A DNA stretch of 10,472 nt from Ettlia oleoabundans (GCA_019693395.1 JAAMXP010001213.1:1-10472); one strand, 5' to 3'. Shown: positions 1 to 8,624, numbered from the stretch's first letter. Notes: a model not told the origin generated them from the sequence alone. A program made the numbers and translations.

Positions 1-78
1 GGCCGGCAATAGGGGCACCTCAGGGTGCCCTTTGGTTCCTATTCTGTTTATCAAACAGTGATCAAGGTGCGCTTTCCT

Positions 79-119
79 TTACATGCCATAAGTGGTTCTT
101 GCGGAGATGAAATCTTACA
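79..119 (-). terminator. Candidate UGUAA poly(A) signals of the hydrolase gene
   Basis: On the minus strand TGTAA occurs at 119-115 and again at 83-79, about 170 and 205 bases past the stop codon at 288. UGUAA is the usual poly(A) signal of chlorophycean algae. The spacing is reasonable for a 3' UTR. The five-base motif is short, so chance occurrence is possible. Nothing else gene-like is seen in 1-287, and frames there do not continue the protein. Confidence 0.4.
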
Positions 120-287
120 TTAGAAGGCACATAAGCTGGTATCTTAGAAAGTGCACCACAGCATATGGTCAGCTGCTGCTGCCTGGAGAGAGAATCTAAC
201 ACCAGCTGACACGCCCGCCTGGGTGCAGGCAATGTTGTGACAGCTGGTGTGCACATGTGCGACCCCCTCATGTCTGCAACATATGGA

Positions 288-3200
288 TCACTGACAACGT
301 GAAGAGCTGGCCGGCAATTCAAGCTGCAGAAAGCATTTCAAACGTTGAGTTACTTCCGAAGGGCAGTCGTGAAGCATCCAGTGGCTGCTGTTGTGTACCA
401 CCTCCAGCTGCAGCTTCTCGACATACTTATCAGTGTTGCGCAGCAGCTACATGCACAAGGGCATACGCAGGTTGCGTGGCGGTTGAGTGGATATAAGCAC
501 GCTGTGCATGCATGAACTGCCATGGGACATGCTGCTACAAGTAGCAGCAGTTGAGGCAGTTGGTAGCGGTCGAGGCAGCTGGTTTGCAGTAGCTAGTATT
601 GCGTCATGACTTAACCAGTCCGTTGCAGGCCAACCACTCAAGGCTCACCGCTTTCCCAAGGTTCACATCTTTTCCACCCCAGAGCATTAGCGTTGGCACG
701 CTGAGCCTGCATTTCAGTAGCCTGAAAGCCAAGTACCACAAAAGAGCAGGGAACGTGACGTTGAAAAGAGCGGGTTTCTACACAGGACTGAAGACTGATC
801 AAGCAGGCATGTAATCAGGCAGACGAGCATCTGCATAGCCTTTGTGCATTGCCGCACCGGTATAAATTGTGGGTGGGATAACGCGGATTGTTCAAGGCTC
901 GATAATATTGAAGAGCCGCCGTTGGCACACCCGGGCGGCCAAATGCCTGCTTGTACCGTTCCATGTACTGTAGCCACATGTACACACGTTCTTGATTGTA
1001 ATGTCCCAACATTGGTCCTTGCAGCGCCGATAGCCGATAGCCTTTCACTATCACATTCCTTCACAAGCCAGCATAATGATGCCGCACGCATACAGTTGAC
1101 AGGGAACAGACAGCACGCAGGGGAACACATACAACAGAATGTGCTTGCCTCTTCTGACACACAGCCAGGAGCACATCCTCCCGCTGCTGTGGTCAGCAAG
1201 CTTTCTAGGAGCGCGTAGTCATTTGCACATAGCGATGCCTCCCCCAGCCAGGGTAGTTGGAAGGTAAGCACATATCTGTACGAGGGGCAGCGTCGCAACG
1301 GGGGTGCGGGAGCGAGAAGGGTGTGTGGGGGGGGAGGGGGGCAGCGGCGGTAGTCACAGGGCGGCGTGGCCACAACATATACAGCTTGTTTGGTTTAAAG
1401 GTTGATTGGAGGGCAGTTGTGTGAAGGAGGCAGGCACCATAACAGCATGGTTCGGAGCACACAGCAACTGTGCTGCCGCTAGATAGATACGAGCAAGGCA
1501 CCAACACAACGGGTCGTATTGCATAATGAGCAAGTGCGCCTAATGCAGGACGCACGCGTGGCGAATTCGCTGGACCAGGTCACGGTTTAAGTGGTAGAGG
1601 CCTGGATGTGGCACGCAGATTGACACCAAGTGGGAGAACAAGTGCGGGGCTGTATAGGCGAGGCACCAGCACAAGTGGCCACCCCAATCGTGTCCTACCA
1701 GAACCAGCTGCAGCACCATAAGGAAAACGATGGGAGAACCATGTATAACTAGCACCACAGTTCAACCATGTAAGGGCAGGAGCAGGAGCGACGTGCTGGT
1801 GGCCCCGCGTTGCCGTGCAAACCACGCTACAAAGGCCACTGTAAAATGTTGCTAAAATTTGAATATGCTTGCCAGGCCTTGCTTAGGAGCAACTGTAGCT
1901 GCCTCTTGCGCATGCCTTGTTTTCTTTGCTCTTGTTTACTTGCGCCCTGAGCAGAAGCCAGCCCGTCCCCATATGCAATCAATCGGGCAAACCTGTGTAT
2001 GTCCGCTCTCCAGCAGCAGGTACTCTGTCAGGACTTGAAGTTCTGCCAGTAAATTGTAGGTGTGATAGGCCAGCCAGCCCTGCAGCAAGGCGCAAACTCA
2101 GCAAAAGGCGTCTATTGGCTCAAAATGAACGGAATGGTGTTGTTGATGCATATTTGAATATGTCCATCTTATCTTTTTCTCCTGATTTATGTTCTGTGAG
2201 CATGAGCCACAGCTTCTGCAAAGGAACCCATGCATACCGCTACCAAGTGCCCTGCATTTGGACAAGTCTTGCTACTATTGTGGCCAACTGCTGCACAGTC
2301 TGGCAGTGCGATGCTCCTCTGCTGCTGTCCTTTGCTGTCGAGGCCAGCCATACAATGTGTCATGTTCTCAGCAACTTGGTGTGACAGTAGCTGCAGACCT
2401 TGGGTTTGCTAGACTCTCCATAGCCGCGCATGTCAATAGCCACAACTTCGTACTGTTCCCTAGCAGCGGTACAGCATGTTGGGGGATAATACAATCGAAA
2501 GTAAGGGAAGGTTGTAAGGAACGTGGTGGGCAGGAGTACAACTAAATTTGGACTGAGTGCATGATGGGCGGAACACCGTCCAGCATGGCGAACATGACTC
2601 AATGACCAGGCAATCAGATACAGACCATGGTGGGACAACGACGGCCGCCGAGCTTGGGAGCACACCACCAACCTGAACTCCGCCATTTGCTTCGACCAAG
2701 CAAACCATGCCTCCGGGAAGCCGTGCAGCATCAACATCAGCGGCTTGCCGCTTCTGCGACTGGTGCGCACTGCGTGCAGCCTATGAGTAGAAAAGGAGGT
2801 AACGCAGGTCAAACAACATGGAGGACCGGCAAAATCACAGTGTTTAATGCATAGCGTTGAATATATGCGCAACGGGGAGGAAGCGACTCAAGTGCTGCTG
2901 ACAATGTTTCCACAGCAAGCATGCGCAATGCGGCTAGATTATCGTGTTTTGCTTGCTTTGGTTACTTGCACTAGAAATGCACCTGACACCAGGCGCTGTC
3001 TCGATCCAATCGTGGATGAGGCCCGGTAAGGGGTCAGGCAGCATCAGCAGGGTGCGATCCTTGCAGGACACCATTTTGCGTGGGCTGCCACCAGTGAGTC
3101 GATTGGTTGGATAGGCGGCAGCGTATGGAGGAAGATGCGGGCAGGCCATGGCACGTGTGAGATATGTGCATTATTTCAAAGTTTTTGCCCCAGATTGAAT

Positions 3201-3395
3201 CAGCAGGGATAGCGGGGTGTGAAGTGTGCCCAAACTTGGGTATGTACCCGCATGCAGAGCGTGCCCTTGGCGCATCTGCTGCGTGTAGGGCGGATACACT
3301 CACTTGATCATGAGCAACACGAGCAAAATGAGGGCTAGAGGCAGGGACACCAGCACAGCTAATCCCTGCCATCCCAGCCAAATCAAGTATCCCAT
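288..3395 (-). CDS. Membrane-anchored epoxide hydrolase (EPHX3/4-like alpha/beta hydrolase), 10 exons
   Basis: Predicted to hydrolyse epoxides to diols at a membrane. Minus-strand exons in order are 3395-3304, 3084-2983, 2780-2673, 2459-2399, 2079-1993, 1707-1556, 1275-1149, 967-858, 721-649 and 446-288 (TGA at 290-288). They total 1071 bases, giving 356 residues, close to the 362 of human EPHX4. All junction phases match. Visible parts are a transmembrane segment at about residues 2-30, HGFPEAW at 84-90 (oxyanion hole), GYGESSKP at about 113-120, GHDWGG with nucleophile Asp157, PHPGLY, lid tyrosines Tyr202 (YVLTFQLPW) and Tyr265 (LQYYRAL), acid Asp298 (WGGKD) and catalytic His326 (NSSHWML). 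The ATG at 3395 was chosen because the hydrophobic anchor follows at once, as in the family; the frame stays open upstream to 3599, so a longer N-terminus is possible. Eight introns are GT-AG and one looks GC-AG. No break was seen, so the gene appears intact. A haloalkane dehalogenase is less likely because both lid tyrosines are present. Confidence 0.92.
968..1148 (-). other. Probable GC-AG intron in the epoxide hydrolase gene
   Basis: Read on the minus strand, the preceding exon ends GTGTCAGAAGAG and the intron begins GCAAGC at 1148, which matches the usual minor GC donor (AG|GCAAGT) in five of six intron positions. The acceptor is CTACAG ending at 968. This joint keeps phase 0 and gives ...SEE followed by YMERYKQ, matching the family pattern just before the RPG...LxYYR lid segment. 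The GT dinucleotides nearby at 1160-1163 would change the phase and lose the SEE residues. No transcript is available to confirm it. Confidence 0.6.
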
Positions 3396-3661
3396 CACGC
3401 CGCCAGATTCTATCGTCAAATGGGCTGCGCGTGCACTTCGTGCGCTTTCCGGGACGTCCCAGGGCGGCGAGGCACGCGGGTGCTGAGGGTGCGCCACGTC
3501 TTGCGCTCTCTCAGGCCGCTTGCGTGCTGGCCTCTGAAGCAACATTGACGGGCAGTAAGTGGAAGCAGCAGCGGGGCCTTTAGGGCCCCGGACATACACC
3601 GTGAGGGCTGGGGTCCAGTCCCCGAGGGTGACGTCAGCACCAAAGCGTTACCTCGATTATG
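3396..3661 (-). promoter_or_regulatory. 5' flank and probable 5' UTR/promoter of the hydrolase gene
   Basis: This is the stretch directly upstream of the chosen ATG. The coding frame stays open to 3599 with methionines at 3599 and nearby, but the added residues are low-information (Arg, Ala, Pro rich) and would put an unusual tail before the membrane anchor. I therefore read it as 5' UTR and promoter. No clear TATA box was identified. A hairpin element begins at 3662. Confidence 0.35.
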
Positions 3662-3718
3662 GCGGTTTGCAGAGCCATGTCAACGCTTCACATTCCTCGC
3701 ATGGCTCTGCAAAACCGC
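3662..3718. mobile_element. 57-base hairpin mini-element (deletion derivative or foldback MITE)
   Basis: An 18-base arm (GCGGTTTGCAGAGCCATG, 3662-3679) and its inverted copy (3700-3718, one extra A) flank a 20-base spacer. From about 3674 to the end of the hairpin the sequence is identical to the right terminus of the element at 7415-7843, apart from the extra A. It is therefore a minimal relative of that element. TAT lies close outside both ends, possibly a short target duplication, but this is weak. It sits about 270 bases upstream of the hydrolase start codon. Confidence 0.75.
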
Positions 3719-4683
3719 TATACGGTGCCCGCGGATGCCAGCGCTGGCGGCGCCACGGCCTGCCGTGGATGAAATTGAGATTGTGTACGAGGCTAAATGT
3801 AGCAGGCGCGTTGCCAGTTAGATGATCTAACATAGATCGGGAATTGTGCCCGCGGGTTGATTTGTGAGGTCGGAGGTACGTATACATACCCTGCCCCCAG
3901 ACCGCTTACACGCGACATTCAGCCATCTACTACTACCTTACCGCTGGGAAGTAACCAGGTTTGCCCCCCTATCTTGTCATCGATTATCCGTGCGCAGGTG
4001 CTGCGTGGTTTTGGTAATGAAAGGTCGACCATGCGTTGGAAGCGTGGAGCGGTCGGCGGAGGCCTCGGTGCACTGCCAGCCCCTTGCCGCCGCCGCCGTT
4101 TGGCAGGTGAAGCCCGTCCCCAGAAACCAGCCTCGTTGCTGGAAACCCTATAATTTGCAGGACTATGCTCCGGAATGAGCAGAAGCATGTGACCAGGCGG
4201 GGGAGCAGCGCAGACCAAATGTTATAATGCGGCCTGTCGGACGAGCGGGCCTGCCTTGCCTGAGGGGATCGCTAATCACGGTGCTGTGGGGACAGGAGGG
4301 GGAGCAGGATGGTTGAATGTGTTGCCGTGATGGGTGTGTGGCTGGGCAGGAATGGGAAGGGAAGGCACTGGTGCAGCTGAAGCTTGAGTGGTGTGTTATT
4401 GTTCTGTACAGTTACACTTTCACTGCAGTGGCACCGCCTGTTATGTACATAGTTAGTATGCTGGCAGCTGTGAAGGAGTGCACGTGACTAGAGGGGGCAG
4501 CGAAGCCGGTATTCAATGAAACCAACACTTTGTTTTTGCGGAGCGGTGCGCGGATGTGAAAGCACAGGGTCGTGCTGAAGGGTAGTAGAGCAGAGAATAG
4601 TGAGTTATTGCAGTGGTGCCGGGTGAAAAGAGTGGAGTGGTTGGGGGGGGAGGCAATGGATGGAAGAGGAGTTGGCGGGATGC
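3719..4683. other. Intergenic stretch without a recognisable gene
   Basis: No frame here looks like a known protein. A plus-strand frame from 3864 to 4178 ends in a plausible stop and another overlapping frame is Arg/Ala/Gly-rich, but neither has recognisable motifs or a convincing splice context. 4230-4560 has no long open frame on either strand. Confidence 0.4.
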
Positions 4684-5022
4684 TGGGGGGGCGGGCCCCG
4701 GCAGCCAGCGCTCACCACTGGAGACGCACCACCCGGCAGCAGCGGCGGGGGCTGCGGCCTTGCGGGCTTGATTTCAGCGCAAACCTGCATGCAAAGGGGG
4801 GGGATGATGGCGATGGCCAGCGGCAACCACGGTGACACTTTCCACAAGCTGTGCACATAGCAAGCCCGGCAGCCACAGCAGCGGGCACCACTCAGCACAC
4901 CGACGCAGGGTGGGGGGGCGGGCCCCGGCAACCAGCGCTCACCACTGAGACACACCACCCGGCAGCAGCGGCGGGCTGCGGCCGTGCGGGCTTGCTCTCA
5001 GCGCGTCCCTGCGTGCAGTGGA
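4684..5022. repeat. Direct duplication: two diverged copies of about 115 bases, offset 227
   Basis: Copy A (about 4684-4798) and copy B (about 4911-5022) share GGGGGGCGGGCCCCGGCA, then the CCAGCGCTCACCACTG block, the CACCCGGCAGCAGCGGCG block, CTGCGGCC, TGCGGGCTTG and TCAGCGC, with scattered substitutions and small indels. They are separated by about 110 bases of unrelated sequence. Read on the minus strand both copies give a similar peptide (PARPQP, VVSAGCRGPPP), but indels and the lack of a start or splice context suggest a GC-rich non-coding repeat rather than a protein repeat. Confidence 0.75.
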
Positions 5023-5515
5023 AGAAATGACGCACAGCGAGGCAGCATGGGAGGGACCCCGAGACCCACCGGTTACAACCCCATCCCCGCAACCCACCAC
5101 CCTCGGGCGACCTACGCTGACTCAACTCCTGCTTCGATAAAGCAAACGATCCCACCCACTTCTCCTAACGCAACCTGTGTTTTCAACAACTAAGCTTCTT
5201 CGTATTTAACACCGAACGGACTCTGCTAAGCTACAGCGAAAGACGTGGTCCGTTACTACCCCTGTGCCCTGTACTACCCCTGTGAAACCCCGCCCGAGTC
5301 ATGGCGTGGCGGGCCTCGTCCGAACCTCTCTCCGCCGCCCCCGCTCCGAAGCGCTTTATCGAGCCTTTCCTTCGCTAACCCACGTGCTTCCCATCGGCAT
5401 CGTGGGATCATCCCATCCTCAGATCCCAACCTTTGCCTCTCCACGTGCCGACGTGGATTCGGCCGTAAAATGCCGTGGAATGGGGTGGCCAAACTCAGAA
5501 AGTCGGGATGCACAG
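5023..5515. other. Unassigned stretch with small repeats
   Basis: No recognisable gene. ACTACCCCTGTG occurs twice about 20 bases apart near 5254-5285. An imperfect palindrome CCACGTGCCGACGTGG lies near 5442. Open frames on both strands are short and lack family motifs. Confidence 0.35.
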
Positions 5516-5519
5516 GCCT

Positions 5520-5742
5520 GCGGCCAACTCCGTTCCGCTACGCTCCACTACGTTGGGCAGGCCAAAAACAGTTCTGGCGAGCCGGTCACACAGGATATCG
5601 TTGATCACACGCATGATGCTCAGCAGCTTGTTGTTGCCTATGGAAGGTGACAGCAGGGGATAGTAGCCCCTCTCCACCGCCATGCTGCGCTGGCCGGCCG
5701 CCAGCAAAAACGTCGTTTCGGCGAGAGAAAACCAAGCTTCCG
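5520..5742 (-). CDS. Coding-like fragment, unknown protein, possible exon or gene remnant
   Basis: The minus-strand frame between about 5742 and 5520 reads like globular protein. It contains the stretches AETTFLLAAGQRSMAVERGY, YPLLSPSIGNNKLLS and IMRVINDILCDRLARTVFGLP. A possible acceptor (GGCCAG) precedes RSMAVERGYY, and a possible donor (AAC|GTAGTG) follows FGLPN. I could not link it to neighbouring exons or name a family. Overlapping frames in the same stretch are less protein-like. It could be an isolated exon, a decayed transposase piece or the 5' end of a small gene starting at the Met of SMAVERGYY. Confidence 0.35.
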
Positions 5743-5981
5743 CACCGCGGCAACATAACCAGCGCTTCGGAGCCGCGTAGCATGCAGCGGGCGCCACGCA
5801 GTTCGCAAAACATAGGGTCTTAGTGGCTCGTCCGGCGCTCGTTCTGCCCCGCTCCGCGTTCTGTAGGTCGTCCCAAGCGTTTTGTTGCGGGAGCTGGGCG
5901 GTTTGGCAACTCTTAGATTGAAAAAAGAGAGGGGGGAGGGAGGCTGGAATACGAAAAAGTTACATGATACAAATAAAACTA
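5743..5981. other. Short spacer without a supported gene
   Basis: Frames on both strands are broken. A purine-rich run (AAAAAAGAGAGGGGGGAGGG) lies near 5920-5940. Nothing else stands out before the terminal repeat at 5982. Confidence 0.35.
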
Positions 5982-6499
5982 CCGTACTGGCATGCTAAGT
6001 CCGAACGGGCGTTCGTTCGATGAATTTTTCTTGATGTTCAGCTTACCGAACGGCGTCCGCCGTAATTTGTGCTGCCATCTAACATGCCCCTGGGTCTGCT
6101 GCTGGGCCTGCTGAGACCTGTGCCGCCAACTGCTGCACTTTCCCTTGTCACCAACGCAAACTGTAGCAGGGTTACCCGTAGAAAACATCCTTAATGGGAA
6201 CAACTGCCCAGTTCAGAGTGAACTTGGGCTGCACCAGCTTTTTGGTCATGCCTGACATGTCGTGGTGCCAGCATACGGCGCCTGGCTAAGCAAGCAGCCA
6301 GTAAGCCTCAGAATGGAGACTAAGAGCAGGTAAACAACGCACGCAACAAGTGAGTAACAACCTGGCCCTTTCTGGTACCTCGGGCATGTACCTCAGCAAA
6401 TTTTCTGGCCCATCGAACGCTGCCTTGGCCGAATTTCTGGATTTGTTCGAACGCCGCTTGCGGGGATTTTCTGCGTTCGGACTTAGCGTGCCAGTACGG
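5982..6499. mobile_element. Non-autonomous inverted-repeat element of about 518 bases
   Basis: The left end (5982-6007, beginning CCGTACTGGCATGCTAAGTC) is the reverse complement of the right end (6474-6499) over 26 bases with one mismatch. Similarity stops directly inside the repeats. No transposase-like frame is seen inside, so it would depend on enzymes encoded elsewhere. A convincing target-site duplication was not found. The size, terminal repeats and lack of coding capacity fit a MITE-like DNA transposon derivative; two independent sequences pairing by chance over 25 of 26 bases is unlikely. Confidence 0.7.
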
Positions 6500-6572
6500 G
6501 TATTTTGCCGCCAAACTGACGCATGGGCCTGCAACGCCTATCATGAGCTTGAAATAAACACAAGCCCATACA

Positions 6573-6680
6573 TTGCCTCTACCCCCTGCTCCTGCCCCTG
6601 CCGCAGTCCCGGCCCCCGCCCCTCCCGCGCCCTTCGCTGCCCTGGCTGCTGCCTGCCCTAGCAGCAACGTCGGAGGCTGC
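6573..6680. repeat. Low-complexity Pro/Ala-type GC-rich tract
   Basis: The plus strand is a run of CCCCTGC and CCCGCCC-like units that would read Pro-Ala-rich. The minus strand reads Gly-Arg-rich and forms the tail of the spliced gene described for this strand. The bias alone could produce an open frame, which lowers confidence in that last exon. Confidence 0.5.
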
Positions 6681-7393
6681 TTGCACCTTGGCTCTCTTAT
6701 TGTCTCTGGCTGCCTGTCCGTCATGCAGCTGGTTTATTGGCTGATGCGTGATGGCTTTCCGCCCTGCCTCAAGGCAGGGAGCACAGATTGGCAGCACCGC
6801 TGAAGCTCAGCATCCACTGTTGCATCGATAGCCGCACAGTAGCTGCATACTGTTTTGCTGTCAGCAAAGGCCCCACTGGTGTAGTAGAGCCGCTCCACGG
6901 GGTCGCTGCAGCGCACACGCTGCCCTGAGTGGGTGCTGCTCTCCTGCCGCACAAACAGGCCGTGGCCCTGCTTGGGACTGCGCAGCGTAGCATCGTGCAG
7001 CCTGGGCGCAGCTTGTCATAGCTGTCACTGCCGTTTGAAGTCATGTGCACTCAACTGGATCAATCCACGAAACTTTATTGCAGCCTTTTACCATACATGG
7101 ATGTTGTACGTATCGGGAGCTCGTGACATGTCCGCGCTCCAGCCAGCCCCGCATTCCTTGAGCCATGCCAGCAGATTGTTGTACGCTGTGGTTGTGCCCC
7201 GGCCTACCTCGGCTTTCTGGTGGCAGGCATGTAGTGCTGCGATTCAGCAATGCCTCGATTACTGTCCTGGGTCCCGGCGGCAGCCCTGCCGCCAGCACGG
7301 TGGGCAACGGCAGCACCACGAATTTGATACACTTGCACTGCATGTCTGCCAGCACCTCCGCTGCAACGGCAGCTCCATCCACATTCTGCCATT
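6579..7393 (-). CDS. Unrecognised spliced gene or gene 3' part with an Arg/Gly-rich tail
   Basis: Four phase-compatible minus-strand exons can be joined: 7393-7208, 7185-7092, 7001-6851 and 6728-6579 (stop TAG). Exon 1 includes AAVAAEVLADMQCKCIKFVV and ends ESR. Exon 2 reads YNNLLAWLKECGAGWSADMS and onward. Exon 3 has LRSPKQGHGLFVRQE and DPVERLYYTSGAFADSKT. Exon 4 starts LHDGQAARDNKRAK and ends in an Arg/Gly-rich tail, as in some nucleic-acid-binding proteins. All introns are GT-AG, although introns 1 and 2 would be very short (22 and 90 bases), and intron 1 is suspect for that reason. A pyrimidine run plus CGTCAG precedes 7393, so upstream exons are expected; none was found before the element at 7415. 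LLAWLKECG...GHGLF faintly resembles the start of SETD3/Rubisco-LSMT-type SET proteins, but the core SET motifs are absent, so I assign no function. Confidence 0.4.
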
Positions 7394-7414
7394 CTGACGA
7401 AAAAAAATGTCATG

Positions 7415-7843
7415 GCGGTTTGCAGAGCCATGCGAGGAAAGTGGCGCGATGGCATTGCACGGCCAGCTTGGCCGGCCAAGCCTGGCGGCCAAGCTTTCAC
7501 CGCAGGTTCTCGGGCCAAGTGCCGGCGCGGTCAGCACCCAGCGGTGTTGCGAAGTCGTAAGAATGTTATGACAACACAGAACCGCGAAAAAGCCCCGAAA
7601 AACAGGCGTTTGACTCGCAGAACCGTCCGTTTTTGGGCTCATTTCGCCTGTTTCCGGAGAATATGACCTCCTGTCTTGAAAAACGCATTAGTCTACGGCT
7701 TCCTAAGCTTACCGAGGGCCGCAGCGCCCCAGGCTCAGCCAACCCCACATGAGACATGATGATGCTTGGCCGCCAGGCTTGGCCGGCCAAGCTGGCCGAG
7801 CCATGTCAACGCTTCACATTCCTCGCATGGCTCTGCAAACCGC
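7415..7843. mobile_element. Inverted-repeat element with 80-base two-block termini (429 bases)
   Basis: The outer 25 bases (7415-7439, starting GCGGTTTGCAGAGCCATGCG) are perfectly inverted at 7819-7843. An inner 35-base block (7460-7494) is perfectly inverted at 7764-7798. The 20 bases between the blocks differ, so the termini are 80 bases long on each side with matching spacing. The inner block contains the 16-base palindrome GCTTGGCCGGCCAAGC (7466-7481 and 7777-7792). The 269-base core has no transposase-like frame. Its right end is shared with the hairpin at 3662-3718. It is best read as a MITE or foldback element. Confidence 0.85.
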
Positions 7844-7864
7844 TACAAATTTGGGGCTATACTG

Positions 7865-8520
7865 TGGTTTGCAAAGTGGATGGCGGGATGGGGATGCTGG
7901 GTCTCGCGAAACTAATCTAAACCAGTTTGTCGCAACTTCCCCTGGATTTGCCGTCAACATCCCCAGGATTTGCCGCCGGTTTGCCAGCGCTTCAGGATTA
8001 TCTGTGAATATGGTCTGGAACAACGAAATGGCAGCATCCTGCAGCCACCTAGCCAGTCTTTGAAAAGCCAAGGATTGGCGAGGTCACCGCGGCCGAGGGA
8101 GCGTACTGGCGCTGTTGAACGCGTTTCAAACAAACCCAGTCTTTGTTTAAAGTACAATTTAAGCCCCTGGCCAAGCCGCGACCGGGTCTTGGCAGTAGCA
8201 CCCCGTCGTGCACGCCTAGGAGCCCTCACCAACGCCCTGGCACTGTGTTGGAACGATTGCGGCGGCCCCTGGGCCACGCTTAGGGCGGTTGTCTCAGGGC
8301 AGGGTGCGGCCATTCGCCGCTGAGTGTGGGGCAGCAACTCTGGGATGCTGCATCAAGTTGGAAAAACCGCGTGGGTGTCTCGAACAAATCTGCTGAAAAA
8401 ATATCACGTGTTCTAAAACATCCCCGGAAGTCGGGTTTTGCATCCTTTTTTTTTGGGAAAGTCACTTTGAAGGTTTCGCGAGACCCAGCATCCCCATCCC
8501 GCCATCCACTTTGCAAACCA
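7865..8520. mobile_element. Inverted-repeat element with perfect 48-base termini (656 bases)
   Basis: The sequence at 7865-7912 (beginning TGGTTTGCAAAGTGGATGGC) is exactly the reverse complement of 8473-8520. Inside, similarity stops at once on both sides. The perfect match suggests recent insertion or recent homogenisation. The core holds no long convincing coding frame; it includes two near copies of CCCCTGGATTTGCCG / CCCCAGGATTTGCCG near 7939-7975 and a run of T near 8447. The terminus shares GGTTTGCA(A/G)AG with the neighbouring element. No clear target duplication was seen. Confidence 0.85.
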
Positions 8521-8624
8521 AGAGATAGAAGCGTGACTTGGTAGCCTTGGAAGTTGTGTATGGTAACTACTTAAAATCTCACACGGGATATGACATCGGC
8601 TAGCGTGCAGACTGCCGCTGGAAC

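Noticed and set aside
714..1373. A 219-residue minus-strand ORF as a separate gene
   Set aside because: Only residues from 1275 to 1149 match the epoxide hydrolase; the rest is read-through of introns.
1917..2384. A 155-residue plus-strand ORF
   Set aside because: It overlaps hydrolase exons and introns on the opposite strand and has no family features.
3864..4178. A plus-strand terminal exon ending at 4178
   Set aside because: The tail reads plausibly but there is no upstream exon, no clear acceptor choice, no poly(A) motif nearby and no recognisable family.
6579..7393. Calling the unknown spliced gene a SET-domain methyltransferase
   Set aside because: Only the short GHGLF and LLAWLKECG resemblance supports it; the NHxC and GEE/Y core motifs of SET domains are not seen.
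7415..8520. A CRISPR-like or phage-type repeat array
   Set aside because: The repeats are inverted pairs at element ends, not regularly spaced direct repeats, and the context is eukaryotic.
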